From JALOAR01 sp964348605 (GTDB taxonomy: Bacteria > Patescibacteriota > Minisyncoccia > UBA6257 > Colwellbacteraceae): a stretch of DNA of 19,915 nt. The notes beneath the pieces are model-generated. The model was not told the origin of the DNA, ran no database searches, and was given only the letters and a program-made list of their open reading frames with translations. The translations under genes and the position numbers were made by a program. Below, piece after piece: positions 5,108 to 13,973 of this stretch; position 1 is the stretch's first letter, and each line of letters starts with the position of its first letter. The stretch spans positions 1 to 19,915 of the forward strand of contig CAYGDC010000007.1 of assembly GCA_964348605.1 (NCBI GenBank), in the 5' to 3' direction.

Positions 5108-6928
5108 ATGTGTGGGATTATTGGATATGTAGGTAAAGAAGAATCTTTGCCGATTTTAATTAATGGGCTTAAGGCGCTTGAGTATCGTGGATATGATTCT
5201 GCGGGCGTTGTTGTATGTACTAATGATGGTGTTAGAATTAAAAAAAGAGCTGGGCAAGTCAAAGTTTTAGAAAAAGCGATAGAAAACGATGATGGTCTAG
5301 TAGGCAATTTAGGTATAGGCCATACTCGTTGGGCGACGCATGGTATGCCAAACGAAGCGAATGCTCATCCACATGGAGATTGTCAAGATCGTGTATTTGT
5401 TGTCCATAATGGAATTATAGAAAACTATAAGGAATTAAAAGAATATCTAAAAAATCGAGGCCACAATTTTATTTCTGATACTGACACGGAAATTGTTCCA
5501 CATCTCATTGAGGATTTTTTAAAAAATGTTCCTGATTTTAAAACTGCTCTACTCGATGCGCTTAAAATGATAAGGGGCGCATATGCGCTTGCAATAATAG
5601 ATACAAAAAATCCCCATACTTTGTATGCGGTTAGATTTTCTAGCCCCTTAGTCATAGGAGTTGGGAAAGGTGAAAATTTTTTGGCCTCGGATCCTTCAGC
5701 TCTGATTAAGAAAACGAAAGATGTTATTTATCTCAAGGATGGAGAAGTTGCTGAAATTACAAAAGACAATATTGATATAATCAATTTTGAAAAACAAAAG
5801 ACTTCGCCAGAGATTGTGCAACTAGAATGGAGCTTAGAGCAGGCACAAAAAGGGGACTACCCGCATTTTATGTTGAAAGAAATTTTTGAAGGACCAGAAG
5901 TTGTGCTTTCAGCACTAAGAGGCAGGTTAAAAAGCAGGGAAAATCTTGTGAAATTAGGAGGGCTTGAACAAGTAGCTGATAAACTAAAGGAAGCTAAAAG
6001 ATTGTTGATTTTAGCTTGTGGTACATCATATTACGCTGGATTAGTCGGTGAATATCTTTTTGAAGAAATTGCAAAAATACCAACCGAAGTTCATTTAGCT
6101 TCTGAGTTTAGATATAGAGAGGAGCCATTTGAAAAAGGAACGGTGGCAATAGCAATATCTCAATCTGGAGAAACTGCTGATACTTTAGCTGCAATTCGCA
6201 AGACAAAGGAGCATGGGCTACTCACGTTGGGTATTGTAAATACCGTCGGCTCTACTATTGCTAGAGAAACAGATGCAGGAGTTTACAATCATGCGGGACC
6301 AGAAATTGGAGTCGCCTCAACTAAGGCATTTATTTCGCAATTAACAGTACTTGTATTAATGGCAACTTATTTGTCGAGGGCCACATTAGACAATTCACTT
6401 CTGCAAGAATTAGAAAAAATACCAGAAAAAATAAAAATTATTTTGAATAAATCATCACAGCTGGAGATATTGGCAGAAAAATATAAAAATTTTGAAAACT
6501 TTTTATTTTTAGGCCGAAGATACAGCTTCCCAGTAGCCTTAGAAGGAGCTCTTAAATTAAAAGAAATATCATATATTCATGCTGAGGGCTATAGTGCGGG
6601 CGAAATGAAGCATGGGCCAATTGCTATGATTAGTGAAAAATTTCCGACAATGGCAATTGTGCCCCAAAATAGTGTTTTAGAAAAAATGTATTCAAATCTT
6701 GAAGAAATAAAAGCACGCAAAGGACCAATTTTGGCAATTGCGACAGAGGGTGATAAAAAAATTAGTGCGCTTGCAAATGATATTTTTTTTGTGCCAAAAA
6801 CAATTGAATCACTAGAGCCACTTTTAACGATTGTTCCGCTTCAATTATTTGCTTATTACATAGGAACAAAGCGAGGACTTGATGTAGATAAACCAAGAAA
6901 TCTTGCTAAATCAGTCACGGTTGAATAA
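5108..6928 (+). CDS. glmS: Glutamine-fructose-6-phosphate aminotransferase (isomerizing)
   Basis: GlmS converts fructose 6-phosphate and glutamine to glucosamine 6-phosphate, the entry step to peptidoglycan and other amino-sugar polymers, in the cytoplasm. The 606 residues match the usual length of about 609. The N-terminal class II glutaminase domain (2 to about 220) begins MCGIIGYVG with Cys2 as the nucleophile exposed after Met removal, and has HTRWATHG (72-79) and NGIIEN (101-106). Two SIS domains follow, the first with CGTSYYAG (304-311) and SQSGETADT (351-359), the second from about 455 with EGALKLKEISYIHAEGY. The C-terminus DKPRNLAKSVTVE is diagnostic. The start is fixed by the catalytic Cys. 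It has no glmS ribozyme and no Shine-Dalgarno sequence. Confidence 0.97.
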   Translation: MCGIIGYVGKEESLPILINGLKALEYRGYDSAGVVVCTNDGVRIKKRAGQVKVLEKAIENDDGLVGNLGIGHTRWATHGMPNEANAHPHGDCQDRVFVVHNGIIENYKELKEYLKNRGHNFISDTDTEIVPHLIEDFLKNVPDFKTALLDALKMIRGAYALAIIDTKNPHTLYAVRFSSPLVIGVGKGENFLASDPSALIKKTKDVIYLKDGEVAEITKDNIDIINFEKQKTSPEIVQLEWSLEQAQKGDYPHFMLKEIFEGPEVVLSALRGRLKSRENLVKLGGLEQVADKLKEAKRLLILACGTSYYAGLVGEYLFEEIAKIPTEVHLASEFRYREEPFEKGTVAIAISQSGETADTLAAIRKTKEHGLLTLGIVNTVGSTIARETDAGVYNHAGPEIGVASTKAFISQLTVLVLMATYLSRATLDNSLLQELEKIPEKIKIILNKSSQLEILAEKYKNFENFLFLGRRYSFPVALEGALKLKEISYIHAEGYSAGEMKHGPIAMISEKFPTMAIVPQNSVLEKMYSNLEEIKARKGPILAIATEGDKKISALANDIFFVPKTIESLEPLLTIVPLQLFAYYIGTKRGLDVDKPRNLAKSVTVE

Positions 6929-7044
6929 TAAGTTATATTATTTACAGACAGTTTTTTATTAAAATTTGTAAAAAATTAATTTTATAATTATAGGAGACTG
7001 TATTTGTGTTTTTTTATACTATCTTTGCTCTTTTTTTATGTCTT

Positions 7045-7053
7045 TGTTATTAT
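7045..7053 (+). promoter_or_regulatory. Extended -10 candidate for the coiled-coil/ATPase operon
   Basis: TGTTATTAT fits TG-n-TATTAT, giving a predicted start near 7060, only about five bases before the ATG at 7065. A TATAAT further up at 6983-6988 is an alternative that would give a leader of about 70 bases. Confidence 0.4.
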
Positions 7054-7064
7054 TTCTATAAAAT

Positions 7065-7508
7065 ATGCCTGATTTTTTATCAAAGCAAGAAAAGTCCCCC
7101 TCTGTTGAAATAGGAGCTTTCGGGCGCGATTCTTTAGAAATCACAGAATTAAGAAAAAGGATAGCGGAGCTTGAGTCTAGAACGAGGGTAGGAGAAGGCA
7201 TAATAAACGAAACGGAGCAAAAACAAGAAGTTAGAAGAGAGATTAAAAGATATTTAGAGGAAGCTCAACAGACCCCATCTTTTTCCGCTCCGATTGTGAC
7301 TCGGGATGAAGTAAGCGAGATACGAAAAATGGAGCCAAATCAACAGATTGGAGCATTAGTTTCATTAGCTTTTGAAAAAGATTTAAAAACTGCTGTTCAG
7401 GTAGCAAAGGATACTGATAATCCAGCGATTTTAGACGAGTTTCACGATACTTTAGTTGATCACTATTATCAGGCTTTGTTAGATAAAGGTATTTTAAAAG
7501 AAATATAA
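7065..7508 (+). CDS. Hypothetical coiled-coil protein, partner of the downstream VirD4-like ATPase
   Basis: 147 residues, no signal peptide or membrane segment, so probably cytoplasmic. Residues about 25-70 are Glu/Arg/Lys-rich with a heptad-like pattern (ITELRKRIAELESR), a likely coiled coil; the C-terminal half (about 88-147) is helical and includes LVSLAFEKDLKTAVQVAKDT. Only three bases separate its stop from the ATG of the 814-aa ATPase, so the two are almost certainly translated from one message. I recognise no named domain. A role as an accessory or regulator of the ATPase is inferred from the pairing alone. Confidence 0.75.
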   Translation: MPDFLSKQEKSPSVEIGAFGRDSLEITELRKRIAELESRTRVGEGIINETEQKQEVRREIKRYLEEAQQTPSFSAPIVTRDEVSEIRKMEPNQQIGALVSLAFEKDLKTAVQVAKDTDNPAILDEFHDTLVDHYYQALLDKGILKEI

Positions 7509-7511
7509 AAA

Positions 7512-9956
7512 ATGGAAGCTATTTTAATTTTATCTTTCGCTCTTATAGTCGGTGTATATGTGGCAGTTTTTATTTTTGTGAGCAAAAGAAGGAATTCTAG
7601 CTTATTTGCGCAGGGGATGAATTTACAACTTTTTTCGGTTACGTTGCCTCAAATTACTAATAAGGACAAAGATAAAGTGGTCGCTTTAGTAGATTTTTTT
7701 AAAACTGCCGAGCAATTTTATAATTCTTTAACTGGACTAGGAAGAGGAAAAAAGGCGTTGTTTGTAGAAAATCCCCATTTTGTTTTTGAAGTCGCAGTTC
7801 ATAGAGCAGGCGAACAAATTCATTTTTATATTGCCTCTCCTCGCGCATCAGCTGGAATGATAGAGAAGCAGATTTTAAGTTTTTGGCCTAAAGCCCAAAT
7901 TCAACCAACGACAGATTATAATATCTTTAATCCTAATGGTAAATCTCTTGGTAGTTGGGCTAAGTTCTCTCGTTCCAGCGTCTTTCCACTTAGGCACTTT
8001 CAAGAGTTTGGTACTGACCCCTTAGAAAATATTGTTAGTGTTTTTACGAAATTATCAAAAGAAGACGAGGGGGCGGCTTTTCAAATTTTAATAAAACCGA
8101 CTAAGCAATCAACTAGAGCGTCAGCTCAAAGAATTATTGCAGGACTTCAGTCAGGCAAAAAATTGGAAGATTTAATAGGCGAAACTAAGTTTTTAAAAGA
8201 TATCGGAAAAGAATTGTTTAGTATTTTATTGCCATCGCCCAAAAAAGAAGAAGATAAGTTTGAGAAAAAAGAGATTTCCCCTCATTATCAGGAAATTATT
8301 ACCCACTTATCTAAAAAAGCGTCTCAACCATTTTTCAATGTCAATTTACGGCTTTTAAGCTCAGCCACTGATCTTGATCGGGCTAAAACAATTTTGATGC
8401 AATTAGAGTCTGCTTTTGAGCAATTTAATTCTCCACTTTTAAATCAACTTAAATTTGTGAGACCTAAGGGAAATAAATTAAAAAAATTATTTTATCATTT
8501 TTCTTTTCGTATTTTTAATCCCGCAGAGGCAATGCTATGTTCAAGCAGTGAATTAGCCGGCTTTTTTCATTTTCCTTGGGCGGAAATTTTTACCCCCCAT
8601 GTTAAGTGGCTAAAAGCTAAGCAAGCGCCGGCGCCGGATAATATACCAGAAACAGGAATTTTACTTGGTAAAAATGTTTTTAGAGGAGTAGAAAAAGAAA
8701 TACGAAGTTTAGAAGATGACCGCCGTCGGCATTTTTATATTATCGGACAAACCGGTACTGGGAAATCGGCGCTTCTTCAAGAAATGATTAGACAAGATAT
8801 TGAAAATGGCAAAGGGGTGGCTTTAATTGAGCCTCATGGTGATTTAGCTGAAAAAGTTTTGAATGTAGTTCCTTCTTCTCGAGCGGCGGATGTTATTTAT
8901 TTTAATCCAGCTGATATTGAAAGACCGCTAGGCTTAAATATGTTAGAATATGATCTCAAATATCCAGAAGCTAAAACATTTGTGGTTAATGAACTTTTAG
9001 AAATTTTTGATAAACTTTATAACCTTAAAGCCCTTGGAATGGGAGGACCAATGTTTGAGCAATATATGAGAAATTCTTTATTGCTGGTTATGGAAGACCC
9101 TGAATCCGGCAATACTTTAACTGAGGTACCAAGAGTTTTGTCTGATGCTGATTTTCGCAAACACAAACTTTCTCGTTGTCAAAATCCTATAGTTAAAAAT
9201 TTTTGGGAAATGGAAGCAGAAAAAGCAGGAGGAGAAGCCGCTTTAGCTAACATGGTTCCATACATCACAAGCAAAATGAATGTTTTTCTTGCAAATGATT
9301 TTATGAGACCAATTATTGGTCAGCAGAAGTCTGCTTTTAATTTCAGAGAAATTATGGACGAGGGCAAAATTTTAATAGTTAATCTTTCTAAGGGAAGACT
9401 GGGAGATATAAATAGTCATTTATTAGGAATGCTTATTGTTGGTAAAATTTTACTTGCTGCTTTTTCTCGAACAGAATTACCAGAGGACAAGCGTCGAGAT
9501 TTTTATCTTTATATTGATGAGTTCCAAAACTTTACCACATCAACTATTAACACGATTTTAGCTGAAGCCAGAAAATATCGTCTTTCTCTTATTTGTGCCC
9601 ATCAATACATTGGTCAATTAACTGACGATACTAGAAAAGCTGTTTTTGGCAATGTTGGCTCAATATTGTCTTTTCGAGTTGGAACGGAAGATGCAAGCAC
9701 TGAATCTTTTGCTAAACAATTTGAGCCAATTTTTGACGCAAATGACTTAATGAATTTTGATAACTATAATGCTGGCCTTAAGCCCTTAATTAGAGGAGCA
9801 ACCACAAAACCTTTTAATCTAATAACTTATCCGCCCCAAAAAGGAAACGCGGACATTGCTCAATCAATTAAAGAACTATCTCGCCTTAGGTATGGCCGTA
9901 ACCGAGAGGATATAGAAAACGAGATTTATGAGCGGCTGAAAGCGGATTATTTTTAG
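7512..9956 (+). CDS. VirD4/TraD-like type IV coupling ATPase, membrane-anchored
   Basis: 814 residues. Residues 3-24 form one membrane segment followed by SKRRN, placing the bulk in the cytoplasm. Residues about 35-370 are an N-terminal region without recognised catalytic motifs. The P-loop ATPase domain starts near 385: Walker A GQTGTGKS (412-419), then ALIEPHGDLAEKVL (437-450) as in VirD4/TraD/HerA-type DNA translocases, Walker B LYIDEF (666-671) and the sensor-like CAHQYIGQL. The family pumps DNA or proteins through membrane channels or acts in conjugation and type IV pilus-like machines. No relaxase or other secretion gene is near, so in this genome it may serve DNA uptake or another envelope process; that is inference. 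A strong terminator follows. Confidence 0.9.
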   Translation: MEAILILSFALIVGVYVAVFIFVSKRRNSSLFAQGMNLQLFSVTLPQITNKDKDKVVALVDFFKTAEQFYNSLTGLGRGKKALFVENPHFVFEVAVHRAGEQIHFYIASPRASAGMIEKQILSFWPKAQIQPTTDYNIFNPNGKSLGSWAKFSRSSVFPLRHFQEFGTDPLENIVSVFTKLSKEDEGAAFQILIKPTKQSTRASAQRIIAGLQSGKKLEDLIGETKFLKDIGKELFSILLPSPKKEEDKFEKKEISPHYQEIITHLSKKASQPFFNVNLRLLSSATDLDRAKTILMQLESAFEQFNSPLLNQLKFVRPKGNKLKKLFYHFSFRIFNPAEAMLCSSSELAGFFHFPWAEIFTPHVKWLKAKQAPAPDNIPETGILLGKNVFRGVEKEIRSLEDDRRRHFYIIGQTGTGKSALLQEMIRQDIENGKGVALIEPHGDLAEKVLNVVPSSRAADVIYFNPADIERPLGLNMLEYDLKYPEAKTFVVNELLEIFDKLYNLKALGMGGPMFEQYMRNSLLLVMEDPESGNTLTEVPRVLSDADFRKHKLSRCQNPIVKNFWEMEAEKAGGEAALANMVPYITSKMNVFLANDFMRPIIGQQKSAFNFREIMDEGKILIVNLSKGRLGDINSHLLGMLIVGKILLAAFSRTELPEDKRRDFYLYIDEFQNFTTSTINTILAEARKYRLSLICAHQYIGQLTDDTRKAVFGNVGSILSFRVGTEDASTESFAKQFEPIFDANDLMNFDNYNAGLKPLIRGATTKPFNLITYPPQKGNADIAQSIKELSRLRYGRNREDIENEIYERLKADYF

Positions 9957-10012
9957 GTGATAAAAAGTGTAAATTTTTATTATTCTGCTTTTAGAACAAA
10001 GAAAGATTTTAT

Positions 10013-10053
10013 ACAAACCCCGCTAAAATCTTATAGATTTTAGCGGGGTTTGT
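10013..10053. terminator. Strong intrinsic terminator after the VirD4-like ATPase
   Basis: An 18-bp perfect stem (acaaaccccgctaaaatc with its exact complement at 10036-10053) closes the loop ttata, with aaacc/ggttt at its base and gtttatt following. The arms give A/T-rich tracts on both strands, so it could work in either direction. Confidence 0.9.
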
Positions 10054-10115
10054 GTTTATTAGTGCATAGTTGATTTTAAAATTTTGTCTTCTTATTTTTC
10101 TTTTTTTGCTAGATA

Positions 10116-10177
10116 TTGACATTATTTTACTCTAAGACATATTATTATCTAATAAACCCATTGGGGAGGGGTATAAT
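10116..10177 (+). promoter_or_regulatory. Promoter region with CsoR-operator-like G-tract before csoR
   Basis: TTGACA (10116-10121) and TATTAT (10140-10145), 18 bases apart, form one good promoter. A second -10, TATAAT (10172-10177), directly adjoins a G-rich partial palindrome (aaaccca-tt-ggggagggg, 10154-10171). Known CsoR operators are C-tract/G-tract pseudo-palindromes flanked by TA-rich ends, so binding of the downstream gene's own repressor here is a reasonable inference. Confidence 0.55.
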
Positions 10178-10193
10178 CTAAATTATAAATTTT

Positions 10194-10454
10194 ATGAAAA
10201 AACAAGTTTTAAATAGAATGAATTATCTTGCTGGGCATCTGGATGGAATCAAGAAGATGCTTGAAGATGACAAGTATTGTATTGATGTTATCAAACAAAA
10301 TGAAGCAGTAATTGCGGCTATTAAAAAAGTCAACGAAATGATTTTAGAGAATCATCTTAATACTTGCGTCGCTGAAGCAATTAAGGGTAAAAACGAGAAA
10401 GAAAGAAAAAAGAAAATTAAAGAAATTTTAGAAGTATTTAAAAATTCACATTAA
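10194..10454 (+). CDS. csoR: CsoR-family copper-sensing transcriptional repressor
   Basis: 86 residues, the usual all-helical DUF156/CsoR fold. It carries the Cu(I) ligand set C29, H54 and C58, with spacings of 25 and 4 residues that equal those of Mycobacterium tuberculosis CsoR (C36, H61, C65). The family forms tetramers on DNA and releases the operator when Cu(I) binds. It heads an operon with a membrane protein (7 bases downstream) and the copper ATPase, which fits autorepressed copper detoxification. The strongly basic C-terminal helix (GKNEKERKKKIKE) is a plausible extra DNA contact. FrmR or RcnR relatives would lack this C-H-C pattern. Confidence 0.93.
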   Translation: MKKQVLNRMNYLAGHLDGIKKMLEDDKYCIDVIKQNEAVIAAIKKVNEMILENHLNTCVAEAIKGKNEKERKKKIKEILEVFKNSH

Positions 10455-10461
10455 AAATAAA

Positions 10462-11124
10462 ATGACAAACTTAAACAATCACAAAAACTGTTGTGCGAAA
10501 ATTAATTCCGAAAAAGAAATAAAAGGAGTATGGGCGGGGATTCTATATGGAGTGGCGCCACATACATTTTGCATTCTTTTTATTGTCTTCACAATTTTGG
10601 GTGCAGCGACAGTCACTGCTGTTTTAAGACCACTACTACTTAATCCATATTTCTTTTATCTACTTATTGCCCTGTCTTTAATTTTTGCCACAATTTCAGC
10701 AGTTATTTATTTAAGAAGAAGCGGCCCTTTATCATTGCAAATTATAAAAAATAAATGGAAATATCTTATCACTCTTTATGGAACTACGGTTTTTATTAAT
10801 GTTCTCTTATTTATGGTGATTTTTCCTATTACGGTTAATTTTAGTCCAGGCGTTTCTTTTACTGATGCTGTTTCAACCGCTTTTAGACAAGACAATATAA
10901 GCCCCTGGCCTGTATCACAAGGCTCTCTAACTTTAGAGGTTGATATTCCATGTCCTGGCCATGCTTTTCTAATTGTAAAAGACCTTAGGGCTATAAATGG
11001 CGTCGAGTCAGTTCAATTTACATTCCCAAATTTTTTTAATGTTGTATATAGCCCACAAGAGACATCAGTAAAACAAATATTGGCATTAGATGTTTTTGAT
11101 ACATATAAGGCCACAGTTAAATAA
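10462..11124 (+). CDS. Membrane protein with C-terminal HMA-like domain in the copper operon
   Basis: 220 residues. The N-terminus has a CC pair (C10, C11). Three or so membrane segments follow (about 22-52, 61-84, 98-127); the first contains GILYGVAPHTFCILF, with His34 and Cys37 inside or at the edge of the membrane, recalling MerT-type small metal transporters. Residues about 153-215 resemble a heavy-metal-associated fold (LTLEVDIPCPGHAFLIVKDL, then INGVESVQF), but the usual CxxC loop is replaced by C164-P-G-H167. The gene lies between csoR and copA with gaps of 7 and 15 bases, so it is surely co-regulated. It could deliver copper to CopA or act as a separate transporter; this is inference and no gene name fits. 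Confidence 0.78.
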   Translation: MTNLNNHKNCCAKINSEKEIKGVWAGILYGVAPHTFCILFIVFTILGAATVTAVLRPLLLNPYFFYLLIALSLIFATISAVIYLRRSGPLSLQIIKNKWKYLITLYGTTVFINVLLFMVIFPITVNFSPGVSFTDAVSTAFRQDNISPWPVSQGSLTLEVDIPCPGHAFLIVKDLRAINGVESVQFTFPNFFNVVYSPQETSVKQILALDVFDTYKATVK

Positions 11125-11139
11125 AACTATTTTCATAAA

Positions 11140-13317
11140 ATGAAAAAAAACATTTTAAAAATCTCTGGAATGGATTGTGTTGCGTGTGCGAGAAATATTG
11201 AGTCGCAAGTTAAAAAACGCCCAGGCATTATAAATGCAAGCGTTAATTATGTTAGCTCTAAAGTATTTATTGAAACGGAAGATTCTGTTGCAGATGATTA
11301 TTCGCAAAAAATTATTAAAGAATTAGGATATAAAATTATTGAGGAAGACGGACAAAAAGAGACCGAAGAACAAAAATTGGTTCAGCAAACAAAAATACGA
11401 GCAATTTGGGCGCTCGTCTTAAGCGCACCTTTAATGTTTACGATGATTTTAATGTATCTTGATATGCCTTTGTTTGGCTCTCATTTTGCGCAACTTTTAA
11501 TAGAGGCAACTCTCGCGTTTATTGTGGTTTATATCATTGGTTTTAAAGTTCATCTTTCGGCCTTAAGAGCTGTTCGTCAATTTTATGCTAACATGGATGT
11601 TTTGATTTCTTTGGGAACAACCGCCGCCTTTATGTTTGGGCTAGCCGCTTTTTTTATCAAAGTGCCTGTATTTTTTGAAATCGCCGCCTTTATTATGGCT
11701 TTTCAATTATTAGGCCGATATTTAGAGGCGCGAGCAATGGGCAAAACATCTGAGGCGTTAAGAGAATTACTTAAATTAGGAGCCAAAACGGCTCAAATTT
11801 TAATTAATGGAGAGGAAAAAGAAATTCCGATAGAGGACTTGAAAGTCGGCGATATTATGGTTGTGAGACCTGGAGGAAAAATTGCAACGGACGGAAAAAT
11901 AATTGAAGGGCAGTCGGCCGTTGATGAATCAATGGCAACTGGCGAATCTTTGCCAATAGAAAAAAGACAGGGCGATCTGGTAATCGGCGGGACCATAAAT
12001 CAAAGCGGGTTTTTAAAAGTTCAGGCGCTGAAAGTTGGTAAAGACACTTTTTTGGCTCAAGTCGCTAAGCTTGTAGAAGATGCTCAGAGGTCGCGTGTGC
12101 CTATTCAAGAATTTGCTGATAAAGTAACTTCTTATTTTGTTCCAGCGGTTTTGATTGTTGCTTTATTAACTGTTTTAGGATGGTTAATTGTTGGGAACTG
12201 GCTTGTGGCGATTATGGCGGGAATTACTGTGCTTATTATTGCTTGTCCCTGCGCTTTAGGACTTGCTACTCCCGCTGCCTTAACTGTTGGAATTGGTCGG
12301 GGAGCTAAAATGGGGATATTAATTCGTCGAGGCGAAGCTATTGAGCTTATGGGAAAAGCCAAAGTGATAGTTTTAGACAAGACAGGCACTTTAACAAAAG
12401 GCTCTCCTGAGGTAATAGATGTTATAGAAGCTCAAAGCTCAAAATTAGAAATTATTCAATTAGCGGCATCAATAGAAAATAATTCAGAGCATCCCTTAGC
12501 AAAAGCAATTATTCAAGAAGCGAAAAAAAATAAAATTGAGTTATTAAAGGCAGAAAATTTTAGAGCTATTTTTGGGAAAGGAGTAGTTGCTGAAATTAAT
12601 GGGAAAAATATTTTGGTAGGAAGGAAAGAACTAATGGAAGAAAATAATTTAGATGTCTCAAATATTCAAGTAGAGGTTACTAAACTACAAGAAGAAGGAA
12701 AAACCGTTATGTTTGTCGCCGAAGAAGGTAAATTATTGGGAGCGATAGCCGTAGCAGACACTTTAAAAGAGGAGGCAAAAACTGCTATAGAGCAACTTCA
12801 TAAAATGGGACTTACAGCTATAATGCTTACAGGAGATAATCAAAAAACCGCCAATGCCATTGCTAAAAAAATTAACATTAATAAAGTTATCGCCGAAGTT
12901 TTGCCTGGTGAAAAAGCGGAAATTATAAAAGAACTTCAACAAGAAGGTCGGGTAAAAGTAGCGATGGTAGGGGATGGTATTAACGACGCACCGGCCTTAA
13001 CACAAGCAGATATAGGAATAGCCATCGGCACAGGAACCGATATTGCTATTGAAGCGGGAGACATTACTTTGGTTAGTGGCAACCTTATTGCCTTGGTTCA
13101 GTCTGCCCAATTAAGCAGAAAGACTTTTGTCACAATTCGTCAAAATCTTTTTTGGGCTTTTTTCTATAATGTAGTTGCTCTACCAGTTGCTGCTTTTGGC
13201 ATATTAGCAACTATGGTTGGGCCTTTAATCGCTGCTGCGGCAATGGCGTTTAGCTCATTGTCAGTGGTCTTGAACTCTTTGAGATTAAGAAAAGTAAAAT
13301 TAGCGACTAGCGACTAA
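11140..13317 (+). CDS. copA: Cu(I)-exporting P1B-type ATPase
   Basis: 725 residues. CopA pumps Cu(I) out of the cytoplasm using ATP. One N-terminal HMA domain (1-66) has GMDCVAC (C13, C16). The actuator domain carries TGES (267-270). The sixth-helix metal site is C369-P-C371. Phosphorylation is at D413 in DKTGT, the nucleotide domain has HP at 451-452, and the hinge is GDGIND (611-616). The last two helices show YN (676-677) and MAFSS (702-706), the signature of the P1B-1 copper subgroup rather than Zn/Cd pumps. It is the last gene of the csoR operon. The 3' end carries a tandem tagcgac repeat. The terminator at 13391-13422 follows. Confidence 0.97.
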   Translation: MKKNILKISGMDCVACARNIESQVKKRPGIINASVNYVSSKVFIETEDSVADDYSQKIIKELGYKIIEEDGQKETEEQKLVQQTKIRAIWALVLSAPLMFTMILMYLDMPLFGSHFAQLLIEATLAFIVVYIIGFKVHLSALRAVRQFYANMDVLISLGTTAAFMFGLAAFFIKVPVFFEIAAFIMAFQLLGRYLEARAMGKTSEALRELLKLGAKTAQILINGEEKEIPIEDLKVGDIMVVRPGGKIATDGKIIEGQSAVDESMATGESLPIEKRQGDLVIGGTINQSGFLKVQALKVGKDTFLAQVAKLVEDAQRSRVPIQEFADKVTSYFVPAVLIVALLTVLGWLIVGNWLVAIMAGITVLIIACPCALGLATPAALTVGIGRGAKMGILIRRGEAIELMGKAKVIVLDKTGTLTKGSPEVIDVIEAQSSKLEIIQLAASIENNSEHPLAKAIIQEAKKNKIELLKAENFRAIFGKGVVAEINGKNILVGRKELMEENNLDVSNIQVEVTKLQEEGKTVMFVAEEGKLLGAIAVADTLKEEAKTAIEQLHKMGLTAIMLTGDNQKTANAIAKKININKVIAEVLPGEKAEIIKELQQEGRVKVAMVGDGINDAPALTQADIGIAIGTGTDIAIEAGDITLVSGNLIALVQSAQLSRKTFVTIRQNLFWAFFYNVVALPVAAFGILATMVGPLIAAAAMAFSSLSVVLNSLRLRKVKLATSD

Positions 13318-13390
13318 TCTCGTAAAAGCGTGGCCGAGTTAGTTTTACAGGGGAAAACCACAAATATCGTAAATATTGTCAAGAAAACCA

Positions 13391-13422
13391 AACCCCCGCC
13401 AGTCTATGGACTGGCGGGGGTT
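13391..13422. terminator. Terminator shared by convergent copA and the 3D-domain gene
   Basis: A 14-bp perfect stem (aacccccgccagtc with its complement at 13409-13422) closes the loop tatg. On the minus strand it is followed by TGGTTTTCTT, a fair U-tract; on the plus strand the following tract is weaker. Its place between two convergent genes fits two-way use. Confidence 0.88.
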
Positions 13423-13439
13423 AAAAGTTCGCATTTTGT

Positions 13440-13889
13440 TTAGAGGATTTCGATTCTTGCCCTCTTGACTCCGAATCTTAAAGCTTCTTCTCTTGATTGA
13501 AACCAGATATCAAGTTTATGGGAATTTCTGCGGTGCATCCTGTCTTCAACAACGAAGACTCTATCACCAAAAAGTTCCGGTATCCTGATATTAGTTCCAA
13601 ACGGCAGCCAATTTGCTGCGACAACTCCGGGCCTGGTCTTTGTATTCCAAGCAGTTATATACGGAGTGTCATCAGTCTGGTCTACTGTGCTTGAGTAGCC
13701 AGTAATAATCACTGCCACCGACCTTCTTAAAGAAAGCTCATTCCGAGCTAGAAGAGAATCTCCCCCAGGGATCATATAGTGACCCTCCTGCATAATCGAT
13801 TGATTATCTATTTCTTGCGAGAGCAAAACCTGCCCAGGAAAGATAATAGTGGAGATTGCCGCTATTGTTCCCAAAAATAGGGTACTCAT
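13440..13889 (-). CDS. 3D-domain (RlpA-like double-psi beta-barrel) secreted protein
   Basis: 149 residues. The N-terminus (1-24) is a hydrophobic signal or anchor segment, so the protein should act outside the membrane. Residues about 58-149 are a 3D domain: ITGYSSTVDQTDDTP, ITAWNTKTRPGVVAA, LPFGTNIRIP, VFVVEDRM and LDIWF, with the typical three acidic positions around D73/D74, D116 and D127. This fold occurs in lytic transglycosylase and Rpf/YuiC-type cell-wall proteins; a peptidoglycan-linked role is likely but catalysis is unproven. The gene runs toward copA and shares its terminator. A 32-bp inverted repeat starts six bases before its ATG and includes the likely -10 sequence. Confidence 0.88.
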   Translation of the reverse strand: MSTLFLGTIAAISTIIFPGQVLLSQEIDNQSIMQEGHYMIPGGDSLLARNELSLRRSVAVIITGYSSTVDQTDDTPYITAWNTKTRPGVVAANWLPFGTNIRIPELFGDRVFVVEDRMHRRNSHKLDIWFQSREEALRFGVKRARIEIL

Positions 13890-13894
13890 TTAAC

Positions 13895-13926
13895 GTAATA
13901 AAGACTCTTTGCAGAATCTTTATTAC
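13895..13926. repeat. 32-bp inverted repeat at the 3D gene start
   Basis: gtaataaaga (13895-13904) and tctttattac (13917-13926) are exact reverse complements; after a c/a mismatch, tct and aga extend the stem around the loop ttgc. On the minus strand it covers the expected -10 (TATTAC, 13900-13895), so it could be an operator for a dimeric repressor or a hairpin in the 5' end of the message. Confidence 0.7.
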
Positions 13927-13973
13927 CCACAGATTATAAGCTTATTTAACACCTAAAGTCAAGGCGTTATCCA

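Noticed and set aside
13497..13694. Plus-strand 65-aa frame opposite the 3D-domain gene
   Set aside because: Shadow frame; the minus strand encodes clear 3D-domain motifs.
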